This document shows, piece by piece, positions 1 to 7,813 of a stretch of DNA of 64,000 bases; the stretch's first letter is position 1; every line of letters starts with the position of its first letter. The notes below the pieces were generated by a model. It worked only from the letters and a program-made list of their open reading frames with translations, was not told where the DNA came from and did no database searches. The position numbers and the translations under genes were made by a program. The stretch covers positions 1,798,001 to 1,862,000 of the forward strand of contig NZ_JAAQRC020000001.1 in the NCBI RefSeq assembly GCF_019216885.1, in the 5' to 3' direction. Source of the stretch: Methylobacterium sp. SyP6R (GTDB taxonomy: Bacteria; Pseudomonadota; Alphaproteobacteria; Rhizobiales; Beijerinckiaceae).

Positions 1-1095
1 GTCGTCACCGCGCGCTCGGCGGTGGAGAAGCTCGTCACCGTCAAGGAGCACGAGGCCTACGTCCAGCCCTGCCTGTCGCCGGTCTGGGACACGGCGCTCG
101 CCGCCCACGCGCTGATGGAGGCTGGCGGGCCGGAGAACGAGCGCCAGGCCCGCGCCGCCCTCGAATGGCTCAAGCCCCTCCAGGTGCTCGACATCAAGGG
201 CGACTGGGCCGCCCGCAAGCCGGACGTGCGCCCGGGCGGCTGGGCGTTCCAGTACAACAATGCCCATTACCCCGACCTCGACGACACCGCCGTGGTGGCG
301 ATGGCGATGGACCGGGCGCAGACCCGCCTCGGTCCCGGCGAGGGCGGCTCGGACTACACCCAGTCAATCGCACGCGCCCGCGAGTGGATCGAGGGCCTGC
401 AGAGCCGCGACGGCGGCTTTGCCGCCTTCGATGCCGACAACACCTATCACTACCTCAACTACATCCCGTTCTCCGACCACGGCGCGCTGCTCGACCCGCC
501 GACCGCCGACGTCACTGCCCGCTGCATCTCGATGCTGGCGCAGCTCGGCGAGACCAAGGAGACGAGCCCCGCCCTCGCCCGCGCCGTCGACTACCTGCTG
601 GCCGACCAGGAGGAGGACGGCAGCTGGTACGGCCGCTGGGGCATGAACTACATCTACGGCACCTGGTCGGCGCTCTGCGCGCTGAACGCCGCCGGACACG
701 ACCCGGCCTCCGCGCCGGTCCGCAAGGCGGTGGAGTGGCTGGTCGCGATCCAGAACCCGGATGGCGGCTGGGGCGAGGACGCGGCGAGCTACAAGCTCGA
801 ATATCGCGGCTACGAGCGGGCCGGCAGCACCGCCTCGCAGACCGCCTGGGCGCTGATCGCCCTGATGGCGGCGGGCGAGGCCGATCACCCGGCGGTGGCC
901 CGCGGCGTCAATTATCTCGCCCGCACGCAAGGAGCCGACGGGCTGTGGGGCGAGGAGTTCTACACCGGGACCGGCTTCCCGCGGGTGTTCTACCTGCGCT
1001 ATCACGGCTACGCGAAGTTCTTCCCGCTCTGGGCGCTGGCGCGCTACCGCAACCTCCAGCGGGGCAACAGCCGCAAGGTCGCGGTGGGGATGTAG
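1..1095 (+). CDS. shc: squalene-hopene cyclase, C-terminal part (5' end outside window)
   Basis: Class II triterpene cyclase that folds squalene into hopene and diplopterol at the inner membrane, the first committed step of hopanoid synthesis. The frame is open from base 1, so about 365 C-terminal residues of a usual 630-700 are present. The DLDDTA motif near codon 92 carries the catalytic aspartates that protonate the terminal double bond. Several QW-type repeats follow, for example QSRDGGFAAF, DQEEDGSWYGRWG, QNPDGGWGED and TQGADGLWGEEF. The C-terminal YLRYHGYAKFFPLWALARY is typical of bacterial shc. The true start lies upstream of the window. The next gene begins 83 bp later and is not an obvious hopanoid gene. 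Confidence 0.96.
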   Translation, partial: VVTARSAVEKLVTVKEHEAYVQPCLSPVWDTALAAHALMEAGGPENERQARAALEWLKPLQVLDIKGDWAARKPDVRPGGWAFQYNNAHYPDLDDTAVVAMAMDRAQTRLGPGEGGSDYTQSIARAREWIEGLQSRDGGFAAFDADNTYHYLNYIPFSDHGALLDPPTADVTARCISMLAQLGETKETSPALARAVDYLLADQEEDGSWYGRWGMNYIYGTWSALCALNAAGHDPASAPVRKAVEWLVAIQNPDGGWGEDAASYKLEYRGYERAGSTASQTAWALIALMAAGEADHPAVARGVNYLARTQGADGLWGEEFYTGTGFPRVFYLRYHGYAKFFPLWALARYRNLQRGNSRKVAVGM

Positions 1096-1178
1096 CGAGG
1101 GGCCGGGCCCGCGGCGCAACCGCGCCGGCCCGGAACGACCGCCCGGGCTCGGGCATTCCCCGGGCCGGGAGCCCCGCG

Positions 1179-2210
1179 ATGACCCTGTACAGCTACCACA
1201 TCTCCCACGAGCAATGCCCGCCCCGGGCGCTGCTCGCGCTGGCCCAGCGGGCCGAGCAGGCCGGCTTCGACGGGGCCTTCTCCTCCGACCATCTCCAGCC
1301 CTGGTCGGCGAGCCAGGGCGAATCCGGCTTCGCCTGGGCCTGGCTCGGTGCCGCGCTCCAGGCGACCGAGCGGCTGACCTTCGGGATCATCTCGGTGCCG
1401 GGGGGGTGGCGCTACCATCCGGTGGTGCTGGCGCAGGCCGTGGCGACCCTCGGGCAGATGTTTCCCGGCCGGGTGCCCTGGGTGGCGCTCGGCAGCGGTC
1501 AGGCGATGAACGAGCGCGCCACCGGCGGGCCGTGGCCCGACAAGGCCGAGCGCAATGCCCGTCTGCGCGAGGGCGCCGAGATCATGAGGGCGCTGCTTGC
1601 CGGCGAGACCGTGACCCAGCGCGGGCGCCTGACGGCGGTCGACGCCAGGGTGTGGTCGCTGCCCGAGACTCCGACCCGCCTCGTGGGTGCAGCCACCAGC
1701 GTCGAGACCGCTGCCTGGCTCGGCACCTGGGCCGACGGGCTTCTCACCGTCGGGACGAGCCCCGAGACCCTGGGGCCGATCGTCGACGCCTTCCGGGAGA
1801 ATGGCGGCGCCGACAAGCCGGTCTTCCTCAAGATGGATCTCAGCTACGCCCCCGATCCGGCCGAGGCCCTGCACCAGGCCCACGCCGAGTGGCGCTTCAA
1901 CGCCCTGCCCGCCTCGGTCGCCTGGGAGCTGCCGCGCCCAGCCGATTTCGAGGCCGCCGCCCGGTTCCTGCGGCCCGAGGACATGCACGAGGCGGTGCTG
2001 ATCTCCCACGACCTGCCGGCCCTGACCGAGCGCATCGCGGCTTGCGCGGCGCTGGGCTTCGACAGCATCGACCTGCATCAGGTCGGCGGCAACCAGGCGG
2101 CCTTCATCGACGCCTTCGGCGAGCGGGTTCTGCCGGCGCTCCACGGCCGCAAGGCCCCGGTGATCGAGTTCGATCCGTTCGGGCGCAAGCCCGCGGCGCG
2201 GGCGGGATAG
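1179..2210 (+). CDS. FMN-dependent LLM-class oxidoreductase (TIGR03885-like, non-F420)
   Basis: Luciferase-like monooxygenase fold protein of 343 residues. The N-terminal half has AFSSDHLQPWS, SGFAWAWLGAALQAT and FPGRVPWVALGSGQAMNE, which match the family usually named probable non-F420 flavin oxidoreductase. The start was set at ATG 1179, giving MTLYSYHISHEQCPP; the frame stays open further upstream but that part is a shadow of the shc gene. The substrate is unknown. It is co-directional with shc but separated by 83 bp, so a shared transcript is possible but not shown. The gene ends before a strong hairpin at 2253-2280. Confidence 0.85.
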   Translation: MTLYSYHISHEQCPPRALLALAQRAEQAGFDGAFSSDHLQPWSASQGESGFAWAWLGAALQATERLTFGIISVPGGWRYHPVVLAQAVATLGQMFPGRVPWVALGSGQAMNERATGGPWPDKAERNARLREGAEIMRALLAGETVTQRGRLTAVDARVWSLPETPTRLVGAATSVETAAWLGTWADGLLTVGTSPETLGPIVDAFRENGGADKPVFLKMDLSYAPDPAEALHQAHAEWRFNALPASVAWELPRPADFEAAARFLRPEDMHEAVLISHDLPALTERIAACAALGFDSIDLHQVGGNQAAFIDAFGERVLPALHGRKAPVIEFDPFGRKPAARAG

Positions 2211-2252
2211 CCTTCCGGACTTCTTGCGGGATGTTTTGGCCCGAACGAAAAA

Positions 2253-2280
2253 AGGCGCCCGACCGGCCGGTCGGGCGCCT
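2253..2280 (-). terminator. perfect 14-bp hairpin terminator
   Basis: The arm AGGCGCCCGACCGG and its exact complement form a palindrome lying between two convergent genes. A run of seven A on the plus strand just before it (2247-2253) becomes a U-tract on the minus strand, so it fits best as the intrinsic terminator of the gene at 2302-2610. It may also slow plus-strand transcription. Confidence 0.75.
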
Positions 2281-2301
2281 GTCTCGGTCATGCGATCCGG
2301 A

Positions 2302-2610
2302 TCAGTAGCCGTAATAGAAGCGGCGCGGGCCGTAATAGGGCCGCCGCCAGTACGGCCGCGGGCCGTAATAGCCGTAGCGCAGGCCGTAGACCGGCCGAGG
2401 CCCGTAGAACGGACGGCAATAGCCGAAGCGGTTCGGGATGAAGCCCGGCCCGCAGCCGCCTGCCACTCGCGTCACGCCCGTCTCCGGCGCGAGCGTGCCC
2501 GCCGCGCCGAGGCCGATCGGGGCGGCCTGCGCGGTCGATGCAAGACCCAAGCTACCGATCAGGCCACCCGCGACGAGGGCGGCCATCCCGAGCCCCTTGA
2601 CGTGCATCAT
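2302..2610 (-). CDS. exported GCG_CRPN-type Tyr/Arg/Gly-rich small protein
   Basis: A 102-residue protein with a clear signal peptide (hydrophobic core AALVAGGLIGSLGLAST, cleavage near AQA-AP). It then carries GCGPGFIPNRFGYCRP, which matches the GCG_CRPN prefix motif, and a tail rich in YGPR, YYG and RRPYYG repeats. Such proteins are numerous in Methylobacterium and other Rhizobiales. They are exported and have no known biochemical role. It is transcribed alone and ends at the hairpin 2253-2280. The C-terminal repeats suggest a surface or periplasmic structural role, which is inference. Confidence 0.85.
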   Translation of the reverse strand: MMHVKGLGMAALVAGGLIGSLGLASTAQAAPIGLGAAGTLAPETGVTRVAGGCGPGFIPNRFGYCRPFYGPRPVYGLRYGYYGPRPYWRRPYYGPRRFYYGY

Positions 2611-2731
2611 CGTGGGATCTCTCCTTGAGTGAGGGGCGGCCGCGAGGACCGCCCTGCCCCACCAGGAAAGGACTAACGACCTGAATGCACGATGAGCGCG
2701 CCTGTCGGCTCCCGCTCATCGCGGATGCATG

Positions 2732-3217
2732 TCAGCGCTTGGGCGTCTCCGGTGCCGGCCCGGAGACCACCGGATCGGCCGCGGTCCGCATGGCCGCCCC
2801 GCGCCCGCGGCCCCGCCGGCTCTGGCCGAGACCGGAACTCTTGGCGAGCTCGGAGCGCTGGGCGGCGTAGTTGGCGGCGACCATCGGATAGTCCGGCGGC
2901 AGCCCCCATTTCTGGCGGTAGGCTTCCGGCGTGAGGCCGCGCCCGGCGAGGTGGCGCTTGAGCGTCTTGTAGGGCTTGCCGTCCTCGAGGCTGATGATGT
3001 GGTCGGGCGTGACCGTCCGGCGGATCGGCACCGGCGGCGTCGCCCGTTCGGGCTCCGGCGCGGGGGCCGCGCCGAGCTGGCTCAGCGAGGTATGCACGGC
3101 CGCGATCAGTCCCGGCACGTCCGCAGCCGGAACGGAGTTGTTCGCCACATAAGCCGACACGACGTCGGCGGCGAGCTCGATCAGGTCGAGCGATCGGGTG
3201 GGGTCTTCGTTGGTCAT
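2732..3217 (-). CDS. Ros/MucR-family transcriptional regulator lacking the zinc ligands
   Basis: A 161-residue regulator; start chosen at ATG 3217 (MTNEDPTRSLDLIELAADVV), which gives the N-terminal helix region typical of MucR. The DNA-binding core has TPDHIISLEDGKPYKTLKRHL, then LTPEAYRQKWGLPPDYPMV and NYAAQRSELAKSSGLG. In zinc-bearing Ros proteins the first motif reads CLECG. Here both cysteines are replaced (Ser and Asp) and the second histidine after KRH is absent. Metal-free members of the family are known from Mesorhizobium, so the protein is probably functional. MucR proteins act as global, H-NS-like repressors binding AT-rich DNA. The AT-rich stretch upstream (3290-3340) is a plausible self-regulatory site. 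Confidence 0.9.
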   Translation of the reverse strand: MTNEDPTRSLDLIELAADVVSAYVANNSVPAADVPGLIAAVHTSLSQLGAAPAPEPERATPPVPIRRTVTPDHIISLEDGKPYKTLKRHLAGRGLTPEAYRQKWGLPPDYPMVAANYAAQRSELAKSSGLGQSRRGRGRGAAMRTAADPVVSGPAPETPKR

Positions 3218-3545
3218 GGCGCACCAGATCGAAGTGACCGGCTCAAGAGGACACGTAAGTCCGCTGGCGTCAACCACAGAGGATATGCGTCACGACAGTT
3301 TTCGACAGTCGCGATACGAAATAGAAAAAGTATCGCACGCGATTGATCGGATCAGACTGCGCCGCGCCGGTGGTGGCCGGCCTTGGCGGCGCCGGGGCCA
3401 CACCCGCCCGGATATCGTACTAGCCCGTTGGTCCCGACGGTTTTTTCGTAAGCGGCGGTTTCCCCTCGGCGGGGAAATGCCCTAGCTGTTGCTGCACTGC
3501 GCCATCCGGCGTCTCGTTCCTGTCTGCACGATCCCAAGACCTCCC
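3218..3545. promoter_or_regulatory. intergenic region between divergent mucR-like and L,D-transpeptidase genes
   Basis: 328 bp without a supported gene. The part nearest mucR, 3290-3350, is far richer in A and T than its surroundings and holds an inverted repeat GCGATAC (3311-3317) and GTATCGC (3330-3336) with a 12-bp A-rich spacer. This is the kind of DNA MucR proteins bind, so autoregulation is a reasonable inference. Promoters for both flanking genes must lie here, but I could not place a convincing -35/-10 pair. Confidence 0.45.
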
Positions 3546-4442
3546 ATGACCGACAAGAACCGCCGCTTCCTGGTTGCCGGCACGGCCGCCGGTCTCGCCT
3601 CGACCCTGCTGGCGAGCGCGTGGTCCCGCCCCGCCCTCGCCTGGACGGACCAGGATTTCGCCCCCGTCCGGCGCCGGCGCTCCCGCGATCCGGTCCCGGC
3701 CGATGACGGCACGTTCTACGACACGCGCGGCCAGGCCCAGCAGGACCCGTATTACCGCGGCGAGCCCGCTCCCGCCGCGGCGCCGGAGGAGGACTCGTTC
3801 TGGGGCGGCCGGCGCGAGGTGGCGCCGCCGCAGCCGGGCGCGGTCGATCCGGGCGCCACGGTCGTGGTCGATGACGGACCGATCGACTATGCCCGCGCCT
3901 ATGCGGCGCTCGACACCGAGCCGTTCCCGATCCCGGCCTTCCGTTGGCGGAAGGCCAACCCGTCCTTCCTGCGCCAGGAGGTCGCCTATGGCGGCCGCTA
4001 CGCGCCCGGCACCATCGTGGTCGATCCGCGGGCACGCCACCTCTACCTGGTCCAAGAGGGCGGCCGGGCCCGCCGCTACGGCGTCGGCGTCGGCCGCCAG
4101 GGCTTCGCCTGGAACGGGGTCGCCACCGTCAACTCCAAGCAGGCCTGGCCGGACTGGTACCCGCCCAAGGAGATGATCGCCCGCCAGCCGGCTTTGGCCC
4201 GCAGCGTCTCCAAGCTGCAGAGCGGGCTCGGCGTGCCCGGCGGCCCGCGCAACCCGCTCGGCGCCCGCGCCCTCTACCTGTGGCAGAACAACAAGGACAC
4301 GCTCTACCGCATCCACGGCACCACCGAGCCGGAGAGCATCGGCCGCAGCGTCTCCTCGGGCTGCATCCGGATGATCAACCAGGACGCGATCGACCTCTAC
4401 GCCCGGGTGCCGGTGGGCGCGCAGGTGGTGGTGCTGGGCTGA
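3546..4442 (+). CDS. L,D-transpeptidase (YkuD domain), Tat-type signal
   Basis: Periplasmic enzyme that forms 3-3 peptidoglycan cross-links or attaches proteins to peptidoglycan. The 298-residue product starts at ATG 3546. Its N-terminus NRRFLVAG followed by an Ala/Leu-rich core and PALAW looks like a twin-arginine signal. Residues about 30-115 are a proline-rich low-complexity linker. The YkuD domain begins near PGTIVVDPRARHLYLV. It ends with the catalytic signature YRIHGT ... SVSSGCIRM, which holds the conserved His and the nucleophilic Cys. It is transcribed alone and ends at the hairpin 4459-4492 on the border of the prophage island. Confidence 0.93.
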   Translation: MTDKNRRFLVAGTAAGLASTLLASAWSRPALAWTDQDFAPVRRRRSRDPVPADDGTFYDTRGQAQQDPYYRGEPAPAAAPEEDSFWGGRREVAPPQPGAVDPGATVVVDDGPIDYARAYAALDTEPFPIPAFRWRKANPSFLRQEVAYGGRYAPGTIVVDPRARHLYLVQEGGRARRYGVGVGRQGFAWNGVATVNSKQAWPDWYPPKEMIARQPALARSVSKLQSGLGVPGGPRNPLGARALYLWQNNKDTLYRIHGTTEPESIGRSVSSGCIRMINQDAIDLYARVPVGAQVVVLG

Positions 4443-4458
4443 TCTCGCGGGCCCGGGG

Positions 4459-4492
4459 GGCTGCCGCGAGGCCTTCCTGCCTCGTGGCGGCC
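4459..4492. terminator. 14-bp stem hairpin between L,D-transpeptidase and holin genes
   Basis: GGCTGCCGCGAGGC (4459-4472) can pair with GCCTCGTGGCGGCC (4479-4492) around a 6-base loop, with two G-U wobbles. It lies between the convergent L,D-transpeptidase and holin genes. There is no clear U-tract, so intrinsic termination is only probable. It also marks the left edge of the phage genes. Confidence 0.5.
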
Positions 4493-4514
4493 CTACCCGT
4501 CTTCGGGGCGAGCC

Positions 4515-4784
4515 CTATTCCGGCGGCTGAACCTTCGGGCTCGGGACCGCCTGCGCGGTCGCCGGGTCGGCCAGGATCGCCTTGACGGTCGGCACCGCGG
4601 CGGCGGCGGCGACGAGGCCGGTGTTGCGCCGGGCGTAGAGGCCCCAGATCGTGACGATGAGCGTGACAAGCGCGCCGGTCAACGTGGTGGCGGTGTCGGC
4701 GTCGATCCAGCCGCGCCCGACGGCGATGCCGCCGCCGAACTGCAGCAGGGTACGCAGCAGCGCGGTGAGTTGTTCCGGGTTCAT
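4515..4784 (-). CDS. putative phage holin (Pam3-gp28-like)
   Basis: An 89-residue protein, MNPEQLTALLRTLLQFGGG..., with a glycine-rich amphipathic N-terminus and one strong membrane segment near residues 33-50 (TTLTGALVTLIVTIWGLYA). An Ala/Pro-rich soluble tail follows. Size, topology and position next to the endolysin gene match the small putative holins of alphaproteobacterial prophages. It would form the membrane lesion that lets the endolysin reach peptidoglycan. It is the last gene of the island's minus-strand series. Confidence 0.7.
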   Translation of the reverse strand: MNPEQLTALLRTLLQFGGGIAVGRGWIDADTATTLTGALVTLIVTIWGLYARRNTGLVAAAAAVPTVKAILADPATAQAVPSPKVQPPE

Positions 4785-4817
4785 GAGATGCTCCTGGTGA
4801 AGGCCGGGATGTCCGCG

Positions 4818-5393
4818 TCAGACTGCGACGGGCGTGCCGCAGGCGGGGCAGGTGATCCGCGCGGCGGGCCGGTACGGAGCGGTGTGGAACGCGAGGGCGG
4901 CGGCCCGCACCTCCTCGACCCGTCGAGCCCAGCCGCGGCCGAAGCGCGGCCAGGTCGAGAGCGCCCGCAGGAACGCCAGCCGCCCGTCGTCCAAGGCATC
5001 GATCAGCATCGGCACGTCCCGGCCCGCGAGTGCCGCCAGAGTCACCGGCCCGAGCCGCCCGTCATCGGCGAGACCGAGGGCACGTTGCAGCCCGATCACG
5101 GCCCGCCGCGGCCCGCTGTTCACCGCGAAGTCGAACAGCGCGTAATCGAGCCCCGCCGGTAGGGCGTCGCCCTGGATCGCGTCCCAGAACCGGCGCCGGT
5201 AGAGCGGAGCCACGGAGGCCGGTGTCAGCGCCCGCACCTCTGCCTTCGTCGCCGGCCGGCCGAGCCAGAGGCTCAGCGTGCCGATCGTGACGCCGAGGTT
5301 CGTCGCCCCTCCCGGGTCGGCCGGATCGTCCGACCATCCCCCCTCGTGTGTCAGGACGAGGATCAGCCCGCGCTCGAACGTCGTCGCGACCAT
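4818..5393 (-). CDS. GH108-family N-acetylmuramidase endolysin
   Basis: A 191-residue lysozyme-like protein. The N-terminal LVLTHEGGWSDDPADPGG carries the EGGW signature whose glutamate is the catalytic residue in glycoside hydrolase family 108. ATNLGVTIGTLSLWLGR and FDFAVNSGPRRAVIGLQRALG belong to the same fold, and the latter leads into a peptidoglycan-binding-like part. The C-terminal end has CPACG, a small zinc-ribbon-like knuckle. The start at ATG 5393 gives MVATTFERGLILVLTHEGG; an upstream ATG at 5450 would add 19 non-conserved residues. No signal peptide is present, so release depends on the neighbouring holin. Confidence 0.9.
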   Translation of the reverse strand: MVATTFERGLILVLTHEGGWSDDPADPGGATNLGVTIGTLSLWLGRPATKAEVRALTPASVAPLYRRRFWDAIQGDALPAGLDYALFDFAVNSGPRRAVIGLQRALGLADDGRLGPVTLAALAGRDVPMLIDALDDGRLAFLRALSTWPRFGRGWARRVEEVRAAALAFHTAPYRPAARITCPACGTPVAV

Positions 5394-5432
5394 ACCGTCT
5401 CTCCAGGTTGTGCAGGATGTGCGGCGCGATGG

Positions 5433-5467
5433 AGCAGCACCCGATCGCACGGCAATCGGGTGCTGCT
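5433..5467. terminator. 13-bp perfect hairpin between endolysin and tail-end gene
   Basis: AGCAGCACCCGAT (5433-5445) and its exact complement (5455-5467) flank a 9-base loop. It lies in the 168-bp gap between the gene at 5562-6005 and the endolysin gene. It may be a transcription attenuator inside the late operon that separates virion from lysis genes. No U-tract follows on the minus strand. Confidence 0.5.
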
Positions 5468-5561
5468 ACAAGTCATTGTTTTTGAAGAATTTTCTGCGAC
5501 GAGCCGGTATCTCCGTCGTCGGAGAATGCTCCCGTCGGGTGGCCCGGACGTCCGACCGCGA

Positions 5562-6005
5562 TCAGAGGGCGGCGGCCGCGCGCCACAGTGCGTCGAGCGC
5601 CGCCGCATCGTAGCCGAGCGCCGCGCCGAGCTGCGCCACCATCGGGTGGCCGCGCTCGAACGCCGTCGCCCCCGACAGGAGCATTCGGGCGGCGAACTGC
5701 TCCACGGCTGGCAGGGCCGCCACCGCCGCGGCGATCGGCGCCGGAAGCTGGCCGGTCATCACCGCCGCCAGCGCCGCGTCGGGCGTGATCGCGCCGGCCT
5801 GCGCCAGCGCCTGGAAGAACTGCCGATCCGAGATGGCAGCCGGCACCAGGGCGGCGGGAGCGGCCGTCACCGCGGGCACGTTCCCGCTCGCCCGCCACGC
5901 CTCGAAGGCCTGCCGGTCGAGGTTGGCCGGGTCGTCGGGGATTTCGGCGCCGTCCTCGCGCCGCACGACATCGCCGATCGGGGTGCGGATCAGATGATAG
6001 ATCAT
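5562..6005 (-). CDS. hypothetical prophage protein of the tail-tip/fibre region
   Basis: A 147-residue protein beginning MIYHLIRTPIGDVVRREDGAEIP and continuing with an Ala-rich, mostly helical remainder (ISDRQFFQALAQAGAITPDAALAAV). Its ATG overlaps the stop of the DUF2793 gene by four bases (ATGA), so the two are translationally coupled. The N-terminus resembles short proteins found after tail-fibre genes, some of which act in fibre assembly. I cannot name a family with confidence, so this role is inference from position. Confidence 0.7.
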   Translation of the reverse strand: MIYHLIRTPIGDVVRREDGAEIPDDPANLDRQAFEAWRASGNVPAVTAAPAALVPAAISDRQFFQALAQAGAITPDAALAAVMTGQLPAPIAAAVAALPAVEQFAARMLLSGATAFERGHPMVAQLGAALGYDAAALDALWRAAAAL

Positions 6006-7813
6006 AGCTCGGCGCTCGCCGTCATGTTGACCAGCACCCCGTATTGGGTTTGATCGTAGAGATACGCGTTCAAAGCTATCCTCGAACCACCCGAAAGGAC
6101 GCGCACGTCAGTATCGAGATTGTTGGCGTAGGCGTATCCGGCTGCGCCGCTCTTGGGGCTGTAAAGCGTCACACTTGGCGAAACCCGCATCCCACCCGGA
6201 AGCAAGACAGTGAAGATGGTCGCCCACTGTGACTGTGACGGATAGAAATTTGAAAAGGCAGCCGCAGCATTCGGCGTCCCGGGCGCGACCCCGTCGTACG
6301 AACTGAGGTAATACCGCAGGCAGCGATACATTTCGTCGTCACGCCGCTCGAACACCGTGCGGCTTTTGCCCGGCTCGACCTGCGGTTGGGCGAGCGTCCC
6401 GGTGCCCCACTCCACGGTCAGGTTGGCGTCGGCAGCGAGCCCGGTCGCCACGATCGGCGAGGCCGCATAGGCGCCGCCGTTGACCCTCGCTTGCGCCGTG
6501 CCGAGCCATGACGCGGTGTAGGTGCCGCCCTCCGTCATGTAGAGCGCGCCCTCGATCACCTGGACGAGCGTCCCGGCCCAGATGGTCAGCGTCGTCACGC
6601 CGGCCGAGCGCGCGAAGGTGTAGGTGCAGCCGTTCCCGCCCGCCTTGAAGCCGTCATGGCCATAGGCATTCGCCGCCAGCGTCACCGTGCCGGACACGGC
6701 CCGCTGGTTGACCGTGAACCCGGCATTGCGCAGGCGGTTGCGGAACGGCAGCCCGAGACCGAGCGCGACGGACGCCGCACCGGTATCGGCTGCCGCCAGC
6801 ACCGCCCGGCCGGTCGCGCCCGCATCCATGATGTCGGCCGCCACCGGGCCGACGAGCGGCTTGCCGGAGGCGCGGACGTAATCGACCACGCGCCAGTTGC
6901 CCGACGCATCCGAGACCGCCAGCGCCGTGTCGCCGGCGGCGGTGACGAGGCTGGCGCCCCCCGGCAGGACCAGGCTCGCCGCATTGTGCGTCAGCGTCGC
7001 CGCGCCGGTGAAGCGCAGCAACCGCACCCTGTTCGGGCCGGTGCCGAAGCCCGTGACCGTGCCGGTGCCGGTGAGCACCACCCGCAACGCCCCGAGCCCG
7101 CCGAGGTCGACCGTCGCGGCGATCGGCGTCGAGGCCTCCGCCGCCGTGAGATCGAGGCCGCCGGTCGCGCGGTCGACCCGCAGGGCCTCGCGCCAGGTGC
7201 CGCCATCGGCCGAGACCTTCAGGCGAAGGTCGTCGTCGCCGGTCAAGCCGATCTCGGCCCGGCCGGAAAAGCCGGACTGGAACAGCAGCGACAGGGTGTT
7301 GCCCGCGGCTTGCTTGTTGAGCGTGTAGCGCAGGTCCCCGGTCCCGCCCTCGCCGGTGGTCAGCGCCGTCCAGAGCACCTTGTTCAGCTTGGCGGCGAAG
7401 GGGTTCGCGGCATCGGCGGTGGTGCCGAGGCCCAGCCGCGTCAGGTTCTGCAACGCCGTCAGGGTCGACCGGAACGAGGCCCAGGCCGCGCCGGTGTAGG
7501 TGTAGAGGTCGGCTTCGTCCGCCACGAAGGCGAGCCAGCCGGGACGCGGCACGAAGGAGCGCCACGCCCCGTCCTGGTAGCGCACCACCCGGCCGGCCCA
7601 GCCCGACCACGCGCCCGTGGGGGAGGCAGCAGCGATCAGGTAGCGGTCGCCCTCGGCCGGGCTGGCGGGCGGCGCGGTCAGGTCCTTGTCGAGGACCGCG
7701 AGCTGCACCAGCGTGTCGAGGGCGACGAGCGCCTCGTTGTGGGTGACGTGCTTCTGCGCCTGCGCCGCTTGCAGGAGCGGCAGGGCGAGGTTGGCGGTTG
7801 CTGCGTCAGGCAT
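6002..7813 (-). CDS. DUF2793 domain phage tail-associated protein
   Basis: A 603-residue protein. The N-terminal 120 residues (LPLLQAAQAQKHVTHNEAL, then PAEGDRYLIAA and YQDGAWRSFVPRPGW) match DUF2793, a domain found at the end of GTA and prophage tail modules. Residues about 200-330 are beta-rich. The C-terminal third (LRNAGFTVNQRAVSG ... VEPGKSRTVFERR) resembles the receptor-binding ends of tail fibres. It follows the tip protein with an 8-base overlap. It is probably a fibre or head-spike-like adsorption factor that sets host range. Confidence 0.85.
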   Translation of the reverse strand: MPDAATANLALPLLQAAQAQKHVTHNEALVALDTLVQLAVLDKDLTAPPASPAEGDRYLIAAASPTGAWSGWAGRVVRYQDGAWRSFVPRPGWLAFVADEADLYTYTGAAWASFRSTLTALQNLTRLGLGTTADAANPFAAKLNKVLWTALTTGEGGTGDLRYTLNKQAAGNTLSLLFQSGFSGRAEIGLTGDDDLRLKVSADGGTWREALRVDRATGGLDLTAAEASTPIAATVDLGGLGALRVVLTGTGTVTGFGTGPNRVRLLRFTGAATLTHNAASLVLPGGASLVTAAGDTALAVSDASGNWRVVDYVRASGKPLVGPVAADIMDAGATGRAVLAAADTGAASVALGLGLPFRNRLRNAGFTVNQRAVSGTVTLAANAYGHDGFKAGGNGCTYTFARSAGVTTLTIWAGTLVQVIEGALYMTEGGTYTASWLGTAQARVNGGAYAASPIVATGLAADANLTVEWGTGTLAQPQVEPGKSRTVFERRDDEMYRCLRYYLSSYDGVAPGTPNAAAAFSNFYPSQSQWATIFTVLLPGGMRVSPSVTLYSPKSGAAGYAYANNLDTDVRVLSGGSRIALNAYLYDQTQYGVLVNMTASAEL

